From positions 1,116,001 to 1,180,000 of the forward strand of contig CAVWSM010000006.1 of the NCBI GenBank assembly GCA_963757805.1: a stretch of 64,000 nucleotides of DNA, written 5' to 3'. Every line of letters begins with the position of its first letter. The stretch's first letter is position 1. The translations under genes were made by a program, and so were the position numbers. Below, in pieces: positions 45,458-54,126 of this stretch. The DNA is from CAVWSM01 sp963757805 (GTDB lineage Bacteria; Actinomycetota; Actinomycetes; Jiangellales; Jiangellaceae). Below the pieces are notes generated by a model. The model saw only the letters and a program-made list of their open reading frames with translations, was not told the DNA's origin and did not search any database.

Positions 45458-46558
45458 ATGCAGTTCGGCGTCTTCAGCGTGGGCGACGTCACACCTGACC
45501 CGACGACGGGCCAGACGCCGACGGAGCACGAGCGGATCAAGGCGATGGTCACCATCGCCCTCAAAGCAGAGGAAGTCGGGCTCGACGTCTTCGCCACCGG
45601 TGAGCACCACAACCCGCCATTCGTGCCGTCGTCGCCGACGACCATGCTTGGCTGGATCGCCGCCAGGACCGAGCGGCTCATCCTCTCCACATCGACGACG
45701 CTGATCACCACGAATGACCCGGTGAAGATCGCCGAAGACTTCGCGATGCTGCAGCACCTCGCCGACGGCCGGGTCGACGTGATGATGGGCCGCGGCAATA
45801 CCGCGCCCGTCTACCCCTGGTTCGGCAAAGACATCCGCGACGGCATCGACCTCGCCATCGAGAACTACCACCTGGTGCACAAGCTGTGGCGGGAGGACGT
45901 CGTCGACTGGCAGGGCAAGTTCCGCACGCCGCTGCAGTCGTTCACCTCGACGCCGCGTCCGCTCGACGGCATTCCGCCGTTCGTGTGGCACGGCTCGATC
46001 CGCAGCCCTGAGATCGCCGAGCAGGCGGCCTACTACGGCGACGGCTTCTTCGCCAACAACATCTTCTGGCCGAAGGAGCACTACCAGCGGCTGATCCGGC
46101 TCTACCGGCAGCGCTATGCGCACTACGGACACGGCACGCCTGAGCAGGCGTACGTGGGTCTCGGCGGCCAGGTGTTCATGCGCAAGAACTCGCAGGATGC
46201 GATCCGCGAGTTCCGGCCCTACTTCGACGTTGCCCCGGTGTACGGCCACGGGCCGTCGCTCGAGGAGTTCATGGCGCAGACACCGCTCACCGTCGGCAGC
46301 CCGCAGCAGGTTATCGAGCGGACACTGCAGTTCCGCGACTCCTTCGGTGACTACCAGCGTCAGCTGTTCCTCATGGACCACGCGGGCCTACCGCTCAAGA
46401 CCGTCCTCGAGCAGCTCGACATCCTCGGCGAGGAGGTCGTACCCGTGCTGCGCAAGGAGTTCGCGGCCCTCAAGCCGGCGAACGTGCCCGATGGCCCGAC
46501 CCACGCCGCGCGCAAGGCTGCGGCCGAGGATGCAGCGCGACGCCTGAGCCGGAGGTGA
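45458..46558 (+). CDS. LLM class flavin-dependent oxidoreductase
   Basis: A 366-residue luciferase-like monooxygenase with an (alpha/beta)8 fold: FGVFSVGDVTPDP, FATGEHHNPPFVPSSPTTML, STTLITTNDPVKIAEDFAML and DVMMGRGNTAPVYPWFG. It likely uses FMNH2 or F420H2; the FMN reductase gene that follows argues for FMNH2 and for a two-component monooxygenase, as in the CE1758/CE1759 pair of corynebacteria. Substrate unknown. ATG 45458 has AATGGGGAGCAACG upstream. Confidence 0.9.
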   Translation: MQFGVFSVGDVTPDPTTGQTPTEHERIKAMVTIALKAEEVGLDVFATGEHHNPPFVPSSPTTMLGWIAARTERLILSTSTTLITTNDPVKIAEDFAMLQHLADGRVDVMMGRGNTAPVYPWFGKDIRDGIDLAIENYHLVHKLWREDVVDWQGKFRTPLQSFTSTPRPLDGIPPFVWHGSIRSPEIAEQAAYYGDGFFANNIFWPKEHYQRLIRLYRQRYAHYGHGTPEQAYVGLGGQVFMRKNSQDAIREFRPYFDVAPVYGHGPSLEEFMAQTPLTVGSPQQVIERTLQFRDSFGDYQRQLFLMDHAGLPLKTVLEQLDILGEEVVPVLRKEFAALKPANVPDGPTHAARKAAAEDAARRLSRR

Positions 46559-46562
46559 CCAA

Positions 46563-47177
46563 GTGATGGTTCGACTGGCTGTTGTCACGGCCGGTGTGGG
46601 CGTGCCATCGTCCTCCCGTCTCCTGGCTGACCACCTCGCACAAGCGGCTCGTGCACAACTGATCGCGGCCGGCGACCAGGTCGAGGTCACTGTCGTCGAG
46701 CTCCGCGAGCTCGCGCACGACATCGTCAACCACACGCTCACCGGCTTTCCGAGCCCCGAGCTCGAGCGTGTGCTCAAGGAGGTCGTGGCGGCCGACGGGC
46801 TGATTGTCGTGACGCCCATCTTTAACGCGTCCTACAGCGGGTTGTTCAAGTCGTTCTTCGACCTGTACGAGCCCGATGACCTCGCGGGGAAGCCCGTGCT
46901 GATCGCGGCGACTGGTGGGACCGAGCGTCACTCGCTGGCACTCGAGCACGCCGTGCGCCCGATGTTCAGCTACCTGCGCGCCGTCGTGGTGCCGACGTCG
47001 GTATACGCCGCGTCGTCCGACTTCGGAGCCGGTACGGAATCGGGCTCGGCCCTGGTCGACCGGATCGACCGCGCAGCGGCGGAGCTCGTACAGATGATGC
47101 GGCAGGCCGAGCCGCGTACGCGGCGCGACGAGTACGCCGACATCACGCCGTTCGAGCAGCTGCTCGCCGCCGACTAA
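46563..47177 (+). CDS. NAD(P)H-dependent FMN reductase (CE1759 type)
   Basis: A 204-residue flavodoxin-like protein: VVTAGVGVPSSSRLLADHLA (phosphate-binding loop), GLIVVTPIFNASYSGLFKSF and LIAATGGTERHSLALEHAVR. It supplies reduced flavin to the LLM enzyme encoded four bases upstream. GTG 46563 and ATG 46566 are adjacent possible starts; GGAGGTGACC precedes both. The two genes form a tight operon. Confidence 0.9.
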   Translation: MMVRLAVVTAGVGVPSSSRLLADHLAQAARAQLIAAGDQVEVTVVELRELAHDIVNHTLTGFPSPELERVLKEVVAADGLIVVTPIFNASYSGLFKSFFDLYEPDDLAGKPVLIAATGGTERHSLALEHAVRPMFSYLRAVVVPTSVYAASSDFGAGTESGSALVDRIDRAAAELVQMMRQAEPRTRRDEYADITPFEQLLAAD

Positions 47178-47203
47178 CGTGTGCCGGTACCTTCCCGAAT
47201 GAC

Positions 47204-47277
47204 CACGGCACCGAGGCCAGTGGGGGGAGTGCAAGGCCTGTACGCCTTGCGGACCCCCTGAACGCCACGGTGCCGTG
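47204..47277 (+). terminator. long stem structure after the FMN reductase gene
   Basis: CACGGCACCG (47204-47213) pairs with CGGTGCCGTG (47268-47277), and inside GCAAGGC (47231-47237) pairs with GCCTTGC (47244-47250), flanked by G- and C-tracts that can extend the stem. It is probably a terminator separating the operon from the leuS leader, but a structured RNA cannot be ruled out. Confidence 0.55.
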
Positions 47278-47322
47278 ATCATTGTCGAGCCCGACCACTG
47301 ATCGACTCACGCTTGCCTGCGC

Positions 47323-47417
47323 TACGCTGTCTTCGTGGCATGGCTGCTCCTTATTGAGCCGCGCTGACTGGCTCCATCTCAGCGCGGCGACCCCTCCTGT
47401 GCGAGGGGCTTTTGTTT
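47323..47417 (+). promoter_or_regulatory. putative leucine-responsive transcription attenuator of leuS
   Basis: In order: -10 TACGCT (47323-47328); a GTG six bases later starting a 10-codon leader with three consecutive Leu codons; a 9-bp stem CCGCGCTGA/TCAGCGCGG (47359-47367 with 47379-47387), whose left arm overlaps the end of the leader; then CCCCT-loop-AGGGG (47391-47408) followed by CTTTTGTTT, a classic intrinsic terminator. leuS starts 50 bp later. Ribosome stalling at Leu codons when charged tRNA-Leu is scarce would be expected to prevent termination. The antiterminator pairing itself was not resolved by eye. Confidence 0.65.
47335..47367 (+). CDS. leuS leader peptide (10 aa)
   Basis: GTG GCA TGG CTG CTC CTT ATT GAG CCG CGC TGA encodes VAWLLLIEPR. 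Three adjacent leucines plus isoleucine in ten codons, directly before an attenuator-like terminator and leuS, is the expected pattern for a stalling peptide. The GTG coincides with the predicted transcription start, so translation would be leaderless. Confidence 0.6.
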   Translation: MAWLLLIEPR

Positions 47418-47466
47418 GTCCGGAGCACTCCAGCCCACGCGATCAAGACAAGGACGGCACTCGAAG

Positions 47467-50331
47467 ATGAGCGACACCGCGACGCCGCCGGAGGACGTAC
47501 CGGCCTATCGCTACACGGCTGCACTGGCGGCCGACATCGAGGCGCGCTGGCAGGACCGCTGGGAGAAGGAGGGGACCTTCGAGGCGCCCAACCCGAGCGG
47601 TGACCTGGGGCCCGCCGATGGCGCGCCTGTCCCGGCGGAGAAGTTCTTCGTCATGGACATGTTCCCGTACCCGTCCGGAGCGGGCCTGCACGTCGGACAC
47701 CCGCTCGGCTACATCGCGACCGACGTCATCGGCCGCTTCAAGCGCATGTGCGGCGTCAACGTCCTGCACACACTGGGGTACGACTCGTTCGGGCTGCCCG
47801 CCGAGCAGTACGCCGTACAGACCGGCCAGCACCCGCGTGTGACGACTGAGGCCAACATCGCCACGATGCGTCGGCAATTGCGTCGGCTCGGGCTGGGGCA
47901 CGACCAGCGTCGCTCGTTCGCAACGATCGACCCCGAGTACGTCCGCTGGACGCAGTGGATCTTTCTGCAGCACTTCAACGCGTGGTACGACCGCGATGCC
48001 GACGGCGGCCGCGGCAAGGCCCGACCGATCGCGGAGCTGGAGGCCGAGCTGGAGAGCGGCCATCGGCCAACTCCCGATGGCCGCCCGTGGCAGCAGCTGT
48101 CCGCCGCCGAGAGGCGCGCAGTGATCGACGACCACAGGCTGGCCTACGTCGCAGACGCCCCGGTCAACTGGTGCCCGGGTCTGGGGACCGTGCTGGCCAA
48201 CGAGGAGGTCACGTCGGAGGGCCGCAGCGAGCGCGGCAACTTCCCTGTGTTCCAGCGGCGGTTGCGGCAGTGGATGATGCGCATCACCGCCTACGCAGAC
48301 CGGCTGATAGACGACCTCGACCGCATCGAATGGCCTGAGAAGGTCAAGCTGATGCAGCGCAACTGGATCGGCCGCTCGCAGGGCGCCACCGTGCACTTCG
48401 CCACCGATGCAGGCGACCTGTCGGTGTTCACCACCCGCCCCGACACGGTCTTCGGTGCGACGTTCATGGTGGTCGCACCGGAGCATCCGCTTGTCGAGGA
48501 GCTGATCGCCGACGAGTGGCCCGAGGGCGCCCCCGCATCGTGGACCCACGTGCAGCCGACGCCGGTCGAGGCCGTCCGCGCGTACGAAGCAGAGACGGCA
48601 GCCCGCACCGAAGTCGAGCGGCAGACGGAGGGCCGGCAGAAGACCGGCGTCTTCACCGGCGCCTACGCGACCAACCCTGCCACCGGCAAGCGCATCCCGG
48701 TCTTCGTGGCCGACTACGTACTCATGGGCTATGGCACCGGCGCCATCATGGCCGTGCCGGGTCAGGACGAGCGTGACTGGGAGTTCGCCGAGCGGTTCGG
48801 GCTCCCGATCATCCGCACTGTGCAGCCACCGGAAGGCTGGACCGGTGAGGCCTACACCGGCGAGGGGCCGGCCATCAACTCGGCCAACGCCGAGATCTCG
48901 CTCGACGGGCTCGATGTTGAGACGGCCAAGGCGCGCATCATCGAGTGGCTGGAGGCCAAGGAGCTGGGCACCGGCACGGTCACCTACCGGTTGCGTGACT
49001 GGCTGTTCAGCCGGCAGCGCTACTGGGGTGAGCCGTTCCCGATCGTCTACGACGAGTCCGGTTCCGCGCACGCGATTCCAGACGAGCTGCTGCCGGTGGA
49101 CCTGCCCGACGTGCCCGACTATTCGCCGAAGACCTACGAGCCCGACGACGCAGACTCGCAGCCGGAGCCGCCGTTGGCCCGCGTGCCGGAGTGGGTGGAC
49201 GTCGAGCTCGACCTGGGCGACGGGCCAAAGCACTACCAGCGCGACACCAACACGATGCCCAACTGGGCGGGCTCGTGCTGGTACGAGCTGCGCTACCTCG
49301 ACCCCGGCAACACCGAGCGGTTCACCGACGCCGATGCCGAGCGCTACTGGATGGGACCGCGTGAACCCGGCGGCACCGGTGGCGTCGACCTCTACGTCGG
49401 CGGCATCGAGCATGCGGTGCTGCACCTGCTCTATGCACGGTTCTGGCACAAGGTGCTGTTCGACCTGGGCTACCTGACGAGCGAAGAGCCTTTCTACCGG
49501 CTGTTCAACCAGGGTTACATCCAGGCCTACGCCTACACGGACGCGCGCGGACAATACGTGCCGGCTGACGAGGTCATCGAGGACCTGGACTCGCCGACCG
49601 GCTTCTCGTGGCAGGGCCAACCGGTCAACCGCGAGTACGGCAAGATGGGCAAGAGCCTGAAGAACATCGTGACGCCGGACGACATGTACGAGGCCTACGG
49701 CGCCGACACGTTCCGGGTCTACGAGATGTCGATGGGTCCGCTCGACGTATCCCGACCCTGGGAGACGCGGGCAGTCGTGGGCGCGCAACGGTTCTTGCAG
49801 CGCGTGTGGCGCAACGTCGTCGACGAGGCGACGGGTGACCTGCGCATCGCGGAATCCTTGCCCGATGAGGCGACGCTGCGTCTGCTGCACCGCACGATCG
49901 ACGGCGTCCGCAGCGACTATGAGGGCCTGCGCTTCAACACCGCAATCGCCAAGCTCATCGAGCTCAACAACGGGCTGACCAAGCTCGGCGAAGTGCCTCG
50001 CGCGGCCATCGAGCCGCTGGTACTGATGCTTGCACCGGTTGCGCCGCACATCGCGGAGGAGGTGTGGTCGCGGCTGGGCCATGAGGGGTCGCTGGCGCAC
50101 GAGCAGTTCCCTGTCGCCGACCCCGCGTACCTCGTCGAGGAAACCGTGACTTGCGTCGTGCAGGTGGCGGGCAAGGTGCGCGACCGCATCGAAGTGCCGC
50201 CGTCGATCGGTGAGGACGAGCTGCGCGAGCTAGCGGTCGCGACCGAAGGCGTGCAGCGCGCTCTCGACGGTCGGGGCATTCGCACGGTCATCGTCCGCGC
50301 GCCGCGCCTCGTCAACGTCGTGCCCGCCTGA
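47467..50331 (+). CDS. leuS: leucine--tRNA ligase
   Basis: A 954-residue class I synthetase. HIGH motif in PSGAGLHVGHPLGYIATD (about 65-82), editing domain around TTRPDTVFGATFMVVAPEHP, and the KMSKS-type loop as KMGKSLKNIV, followed by anticodon-binding and C-terminal domains. ATG 47467 is chosen after the leader terminator rather than the longer open frame that would run through it. Expression is probably controlled by the upstream attenuator. degV follows three bases later. Confidence 0.97.
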   Translation: MSDTATPPEDVPAYRYTAALAADIEARWQDRWEKEGTFEAPNPSGDLGPADGAPVPAEKFFVMDMFPYPSGAGLHVGHPLGYIATDVIGRFKRMCGVNVLHTLGYDSFGLPAEQYAVQTGQHPRVTTEANIATMRRQLRRLGLGHDQRRSFATIDPEYVRWTQWIFLQHFNAWYDRDADGGRGKARPIAELEAELESGHRPTPDGRPWQQLSAAERRAVIDDHRLAYVADAPVNWCPGLGTVLANEEVTSEGRSERGNFPVFQRRLRQWMMRITAYADRLIDDLDRIEWPEKVKLMQRNWIGRSQGATVHFATDAGDLSVFTTRPDTVFGATFMVVAPEHPLVEELIADEWPEGAPASWTHVQPTPVEAVRAYEAETAARTEVERQTEGRQKTGVFTGAYATNPATGKRIPVFVADYVLMGYGTGAIMAVPGQDERDWEFAERFGLPIIRTVQPPEGWTGEAYTGEGPAINSANAEISLDGLDVETAKARIIEWLEAKELGTGTVTYRLRDWLFSRQRYWGEPFPIVYDESGSAHAIPDELLPVDLPDVPDYSPKTYEPDDADSQPEPPLARVPEWVDVELDLGDGPKHYQRDTNTMPNWAGSCWYELRYLDPGNTERFTDADAERYWMGPREPGGTGGVDLYVGGIEHAVLHLLYARFWHKVLFDLGYLTSEEPFYRLFNQGYIQAYAYTDARGQYVPADEVIEDLDSPTGFSWQGQPVNREYGKMGKSLKNIVTPDDMYEAYGADTFRVYEMSMGPLDVSRPWETRAVVGAQRFLQRVWRNVVDEATGDLRIAESLPDEATLRLLHRTIDGVRSDYEGLRFNTAIAKLIELNNGLTKLGEVPRAAIEPLVLMLAPVAPHIAEEVWSRLGHEGSLAHEQFPVADPAYLVEETVTCVVQVAGKVRDRIEVPPSIGEDELRELAVATEGVQRALDGRGIRTVIVRAPRLVNVVPA

Positions 50332-50334
50332 CGC

Positions 50335-51201
50335 ATGGGGCGACGCGTCGCGCTCGTCACCGACTCGACCGCCTACCTGGGCGCCGACGACGTCAAGGAG
50401 CGGGGGATCACGGTCGTCCCGTTGCAGGTCGTGATCGATGGCCGCGCGTTCGACGAGGACGAGCGGCTTTCCTCGCGCGACGTGGCGGAGGCGCTGCGGC
50501 ACTCAAAGTCGGTCAGCACATCGCGGATCGCGCCCGAGGCACTGCAGTCGACGTATGCGTCGGTGGCGTCGACGGGCGCTGACGAGATCGTGTCGGTGCA
50601 CTTGTCGAGCGAGCTGTCGGGGACGTACGAGTCGGCCGTGCTTGCCGCTCGGGAGGCGCCGATCCCCGTACACGTCCTGGACTCGCGCTCGCTTGCCATG
50701 GGACTTGGCTTCGCGGTGCTGGCCGCGAGCGATGCACTAGCGGCTGGCGCTTCGGCAGCGGAGGCGGCGGAAGTCGCGCGGCAGCGAGCGGCCGCCTCGT
50801 CGGCGGTGTTCTACGTCGACACACTCGAACACTTGCGCCGCGGCGGGCGCATCTCCGCGACGACTGCGTTCATCGGGACGGCGCTGCACGTGAAGCCCTT
50901 GCTGCACCTGGTCGATGGCCGCATCGAGCCGTTGGAGAACGTACGCACTGCATCGCGAGCGCTGGCTCGGCTCGAGGAGGTCGCTCTCGACCGGGCCGGG
51001 CTCGAAGTCGTCGAGGTCGCCGTGCACCACCTTGCTGCGGAGCAGCGCGCGGCGGCACTCGCCGACAGCCTTCAACGGCGGCTGCCGGCGAGCGCCGGAA
51101 TCGTGGTGCGCGAGGTTGGCCCGGTCATCGGGGCGCACGTCGGCGCGGGCCTCGTCGCGGTGGTGGTGGCACCGGTGTTGGGCGCGACCGGCCGCACCTG
51201 A
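50335..51201 (+). CDS. DegV family fatty-acid-binding protein
   Basis: A 288-residue two-domain DegV protein: VALVTDSTAYLGADDVKERG, STSRIAPEALQSTY (fatty-acid carboxylate site region), VLDSRSLAMGLGFAVLAA and LRRGGRISATTAFIGTALHV. The family binds a single fatty acid and serves fatty-acid kinases in many Gram-positives. ATG 50335 lies three bases after leuS, so it is likely co-transcribed and under the same attenuator. Confidence 0.92.
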   Translation: MGRRVALVTDSTAYLGADDVKERGITVVPLQVVIDGRAFDEDERLSSRDVAEALRHSKSVSTSRIAPEALQSTYASVASTGADEIVSVHLSSELSGTYESAVLAAREAPIPVHVLDSRSLAMGLGFAVLAASDALAAGASAAEAAEVARQRAAASSAVFYVDTLEHLRRGGRISATTAFIGTALHVKPLLHLVDGRIEPLENVRTASRALARLEEVALDRAGLEVVEVAVHHLAAEQRAAALADSLQRRLPASAGIVVREVGPVIGAHVGAGLVAVVVAPVLGATGRT

Positions 51202-51206
51202 GCCGC

Positions 51207-51222
51207 GCTGGGGCGCCCCAGC
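51207..51222. terminator. 16-bp palindrome between convergent degV and rmlB
   Basis: GCTGGGGCGCCCCAGC is a perfect palindrome five bases after the degV stop. It shares the TGGGGCGCCCCA core with the repeats at 16492-16601, which also lie between convergent genes. Probably a bidirectional terminator. Confidence 0.55.
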
Positions 51223-51274
51223 GTTGCCCCGGCGACCGCATTCGTGCCCCACGCCGGGAGCTTGCAGCCGCGGC

Positions 51275-52270
51275 TCAGCGGCCCAGACGCTCGTACGTCT
51301 GCTCGGTCCGCAGCTTGGCGGTCTGCCACCAGTCCTCGTTGGCGCGATACCACTCGATGGTCTGCTCGAGGCCGGCCCGGATGTCGCGATACCGCGGCTC
51401 CCAACCGGTTTCGGTGCGCAGCTTGGTCGAGTCGATCGCGTACCGCATGTCATGCCCTGGGCGGTCGTTGACGAGGTCGTACCAATCAGCCGGCTTGCCC
51501 ATGAGCTCGAGCAGCAGCGCCACGATCTGCCTGTTGTTCTGCTCGCCGTCGGCACCGATCAGGTAGGTCTCGCCGAGACGGCCCTGCTCGAGGATCGTGA
51601 TGACCGCGTCGTTGTGATCGTCGACGTGGATCCAGTCGCGGACGTTGGCGCCGGCGCCGTACAACTTGGGCTTGATGCCCTGCAGGATGTTGGTGATCTG
51701 CCGGGGGATGAACTTCTCGACGTGCTGATACGGGCCGTAGTTGTTCGAGCAGTTCGACAGCGTCGCGGCGACGCCGAACGAGCGGATCCAGGCACGTACG
51801 AGGAGGTCGGCTGAGGCCTTGCTCGCCGAGTACGGGCTCGAAGGGTTGACCGGGGTCTGCTCGGTGAAGCGCGCCGGGTCGTCGAGCTCGAGGTCGCCGT
51901 AGACCTCGTCGGTCGAGATGTGGTGCAGGCGCACGCCATGCCGCCGTACGGCCTCGAGCAGCCGGTAGGTGCCGATGATGTTGGACTCCATGAACGGCCA
52001 CGGGTCGTCGAGGGAGTTGTCGTTGTGCGACTCGGCGGCGAAGTGGACGACGCCATCGGTGTGGGCGACCAGGCCGTCGACGAGGTCGGCGTCGGCGATG
52101 CTGCCGTGGACGAAGGTCACCCTGTCGGCAACGGACGCGAGGTTGTCGGGGTTGCCGGCATAGGTCAGGGCGTCGATGACCGTGATCTGCCAGTCGGGGC
52201 GGGTCTCGACGACGCGGTGGACGAAGTTGGTGCCGATGAAGCCGGCGCCGCCGGTGACGAGGATGCGCAA
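51275..52270 (-). CDS. rmlB: dTDP-glucose 4,6-dehydratase
   Basis: A 331-residue short-chain dehydrogenase-type NAD enzyme that makes dTDP-4-keto-6-deoxyglucose for deoxysugar synthesis. It has ILVTGGAGFIGTNFVHRVV at the N-terminus, HISTDEVYGDLEL with the catalytic Asp-Glu, and SPYSASKASADLLV with the Tyr-x3-Lys pair. The TTG start at 52270 has GGAGAAGAC upstream and gives the family beginning LRILVTGG. No other rml genes are adjacent; only a GntR regulator precedes it. Confidence 0.92.
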   Translation of the reverse strand: MRILVTGGAGFIGTNFVHRVVETRPDWQITVIDALTYAGNPDNLASVADRVTFVHGSIADADLVDGLVAHTDGVVHFAAESHNDNSLDDPWPFMESNIIGTYRLLEAVRRHGVRLHHISTDEVYGDLELDDPARFTEQTPVNPSSPYSASKASADLLVRAWIRSFGVAATLSNCSNNYGPYQHVEKFIPRQITNILQGIKPKLYGAGANVRDWIHVDDHNDAVITILEQGRLGETYLIGADGEQNNRQIVALLLELMGKPADWYDLVNDRPGHDMRYAIDSTKLRTETGWEPRYRDIRAGLEQTIEWYRANEDWWQTAKLRTEQTYERLGR

Positions 52271-52281
52271 GATGTCTTCTC

Positions 52282-53076
52282 CTAGCTGGCGTTCGGGGTG
52301 CGGATGTCCTGGTTGGGAAGGGGGGTCATGCCGGGGGGTTCGGTGGCCGAGGTGCCGGGCCAACCGCGGAACTCCACCTCGAGGTGGAACCGGTGACCCA
52401 GGTAGCGGTGCTCGGAGAGTGCGATCGGCCGGCCGTCAGGGTCGACCGCCACGCGGCGGATTAGCAGCACAGGCGTGTCGACCGGTACGTCGAGCAGCCC
52501 GGCGACCGTCTCGGTGGCTGCGGCAGCGGCAATCGTCTGGCGTACGAGCGCGATGGTGTGGCCGTGCCGGCGCAAGGTCTCCCAGACGCCGGGTGTCTCG
52601 GCGTCTGCGCGGCTGACGGGGGCGGCCAAGGCTAGCGGCACCCACTCGACCACGACGTCGAGCGGTTTGCCGTCAGTGGTCCGTACGGATCGGATGTGCA
52701 GCCCCTCAGAGCCGGGGGGTAGGTCCAGCAGCCGGCCGACATCGTCGGGCACGGGTCGGTAGTCGTAGGCCACGACCTGCCGGTCGAGCTTCAGACCGGC
52801 CTCGGCGACGGCGGACCGTGCGTGCTGGAAGCTCCCGAGCGCGAGCGCCTGCCCGAACGAGGTGCCGGACAAGACGTACCAGCCGGAACCGCGGCGGGCC
52901 GCGATCAGGCCCTCGCTGCGAAGCCGCTCGAGTGCCCGCCGTACGGTCACGCGGCTCACGCCGTAGCGTCGACCGAGCTCGGCCTCGCTCTCCAGCGCCC
53001 CCGACCGGTCGTAGTCGCCGAGGGCGATGCGGTCGCGCAGCTCGGCGGCGACCTGGGCGAATCGAGAACCTGTCAT
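52282..53076 (-). CDS. GntR family regulator with UTRA effector domain
   Basis: A 264-residue regulator of the HutC/FarR type. The winged helix (FAQVAAELRDRIALGDYDRS, AELGRRYGVSRVTVRRALER) covers about 5-70, and the UTRA ligand domain about 90-240. ATG 53076 is chosen over an adjoining TTG. It ends 11 bp before rmlB on the same strand, so it may co-regulate it; the effector is unknown. Confidence 0.9.
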   Translation of the reverse strand: MTGSRFAQVAAELRDRIALGDYDRSGALESEAELGRRYGVSRVTVRRALERLRSEGLIAARRGSGWYVLSGTSFGQALALGSFQHARSAVAEAGLKLDRQVVAYDYRPVPDDVGRLLDLPPGSEGLHIRSVRTTDGKPLDVVVEWVPLALAAPVSRADAETPGVWETLRRHGHTIALVRQTIAAAAATETVAGLLDVPVDTPVLLIRRVAVDPDGRPIALSEHRYLGHRFHLEVEFRGWPGTSATEPPGMTPLPNQDIRTPNAS

Positions 53077-53123
53077 CAATCTGTATCTTCATTGCGCAGA
53101 CATGTGGGTGTCAAGTCACGGGC

Positions 53124-53132
53124 TTGTCCACA
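53124..53132 (+). promoter_or_regulatory. DnaA-box-like 9-mer before comEA
   Basis: TTGTCCACA, the preferred actinobacterial DnaA box, lies in the divergent region between the GntR gene and comEA. A one-mismatch version (TCGTCCACA) follows near 53154. Confidence 0.4.
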
Positions 53133-53201
53133 TGCGCCCGCGGTGGCCGCGCGTCGTCCACAGCCTTGCTCTCGGCCGTGGGACGCGGCGGCCGGCGACC
53201 C

Positions 53202-53207
53202 TAGCGT
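53202..53207 (+). promoter_or_regulatory. -10 element of comEA leaderless promoter
   Basis: TAGCGT ends seven bases before ATG 53215, with no Shine-Dalgarno sequence. Confidence 0.5.
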
Positions 53208-53214
53208 CGAGGGC

Positions 53215-54126
53215 ATGCCTCTCTGGAGCCGGCGTCGGGAGCGCAGCGCCCTGCAGCAGCGGGCGCGCCAACGGCTGGCTGCCGTGCTCCCACCGCCGTC
53301 TGCCGGTTGGGTGCCGACCGAGCTGCCTGCCGGGGGACGGGCCACACCTGGGCCGTCTCGGGGCAGGCATCGCCAGCGGCGGGCGAGGGGTGTCCTGGTC
53401 GAGTGGCTGCCTGTACGGATGCGAGCGGTGCTGGCTCGGGTCGGGGCGGGGCGGGAGTTCGGGCTCGACCGTGGGCACGCCGTCGTGCTTGTGCTTCTTG
53501 CCTGCCTGGGAGTCGGGGTTGCGCTGGTCGTCGTACTCGCTAGCCGTCCCGACGAGATCGAGGTCCCGACGCGCACGACGACCTCGTCGCCGACAGCCGC
53601 GGGGGAGGGCGGCGCGCCGGTGGCGACTGAGGAGCCGAGCTCGAGCGACGCTCCTGCGCCTACGGCTGATGCGGAGACTGGGTCCGCCGTCACAGTGCAC
53701 GTCGCGGGACAGGTGGCGCGCCCGGGGCTCGTCCGACTTCCTGCGGGGTCGCGGGTCAACGATGCGTTGCAGGCGGCCGGCGGCGCACTTCCGGGTGTCG
53801 ACCTCTCGGCCCTCAACCTGGCGCGCCTGCTCTCCGACGGCGAGCAGGTTGCGGTGGGCATTGCAGCGGCCGCCGGTCCGCAATCAGGTGGCGGGGGCGC
53901 TGTTTCGGGAGTTGCTGAAGCAGGATCGGAGGGCGGCCTTGTCGATCTCAACCGCGCGACGCTCGAGGAACTCGACACGTTGCCAGGGGTCGGCCCTGTC
54001 CTCGCCCAGCGGATCTTGGACTGGCGGGACGCCAACGGGCAGTTCTCGAGCGTCGACGAGCTGCAAGAGGTCAGCGGCATCGGTCCCAAGGTCTTCGCCA
54101 CACTCGCCGCGAAGGTGCGCGTGTGA
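53215..54126 (+). CDS. comEA: ComEA family DNA-binding protein
   Basis: A 303-residue protein with a long basic cytoplasmic N-terminus (about 1-80), one transmembrane helix (AVVLVLLACLGVGVALVVVL), a Ser/Thr/Pro linker, a SLBB domain (VTVHVAGQVARPGLVRLPAG) and a C-terminal helix-hairpin-helix pair (VDLNRATLEELDTLPGVGPV, EVSGIGPKVFATL). ComEA binds incoming double-stranded DNA outside the membrane and hands it to ComEC. Its stop overlaps the comEC start. Confidence 0.93.
   Translation: MPLWSRRRERSALQQRARQRLAAVLPPPSAGWVPTELPAGGRATPGPSRGRHRQRRARGVLVEWLPVRMRAVLARVGAGREFGLDRGHAVVLVLLACLGVGVALVVVLASRPDEIEVPTRTTTSSPTAAGEGGAPVATEEPSSSDAPAPTADAETGSAVTVHVAGQVARPGLVRLPAGSRVNDALQAAGGALPGVDLSALNLARLLSDGEQVAVGIAAAAGPQSGGGGAVSGVAEAGSEGGLVDLNRATLEELDTLPGVGPVLAQRILDWRDANGQFSSVDELQEVSGIGPKVFATLAAKVRV

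Noticed and set aside
47443..50100. 885-codon minus-strand open frame opposite leuS
   Set aside because: It is the codon shadow of leuS, with repetitive Leu/Val/Asp/Gly composition and no domain.
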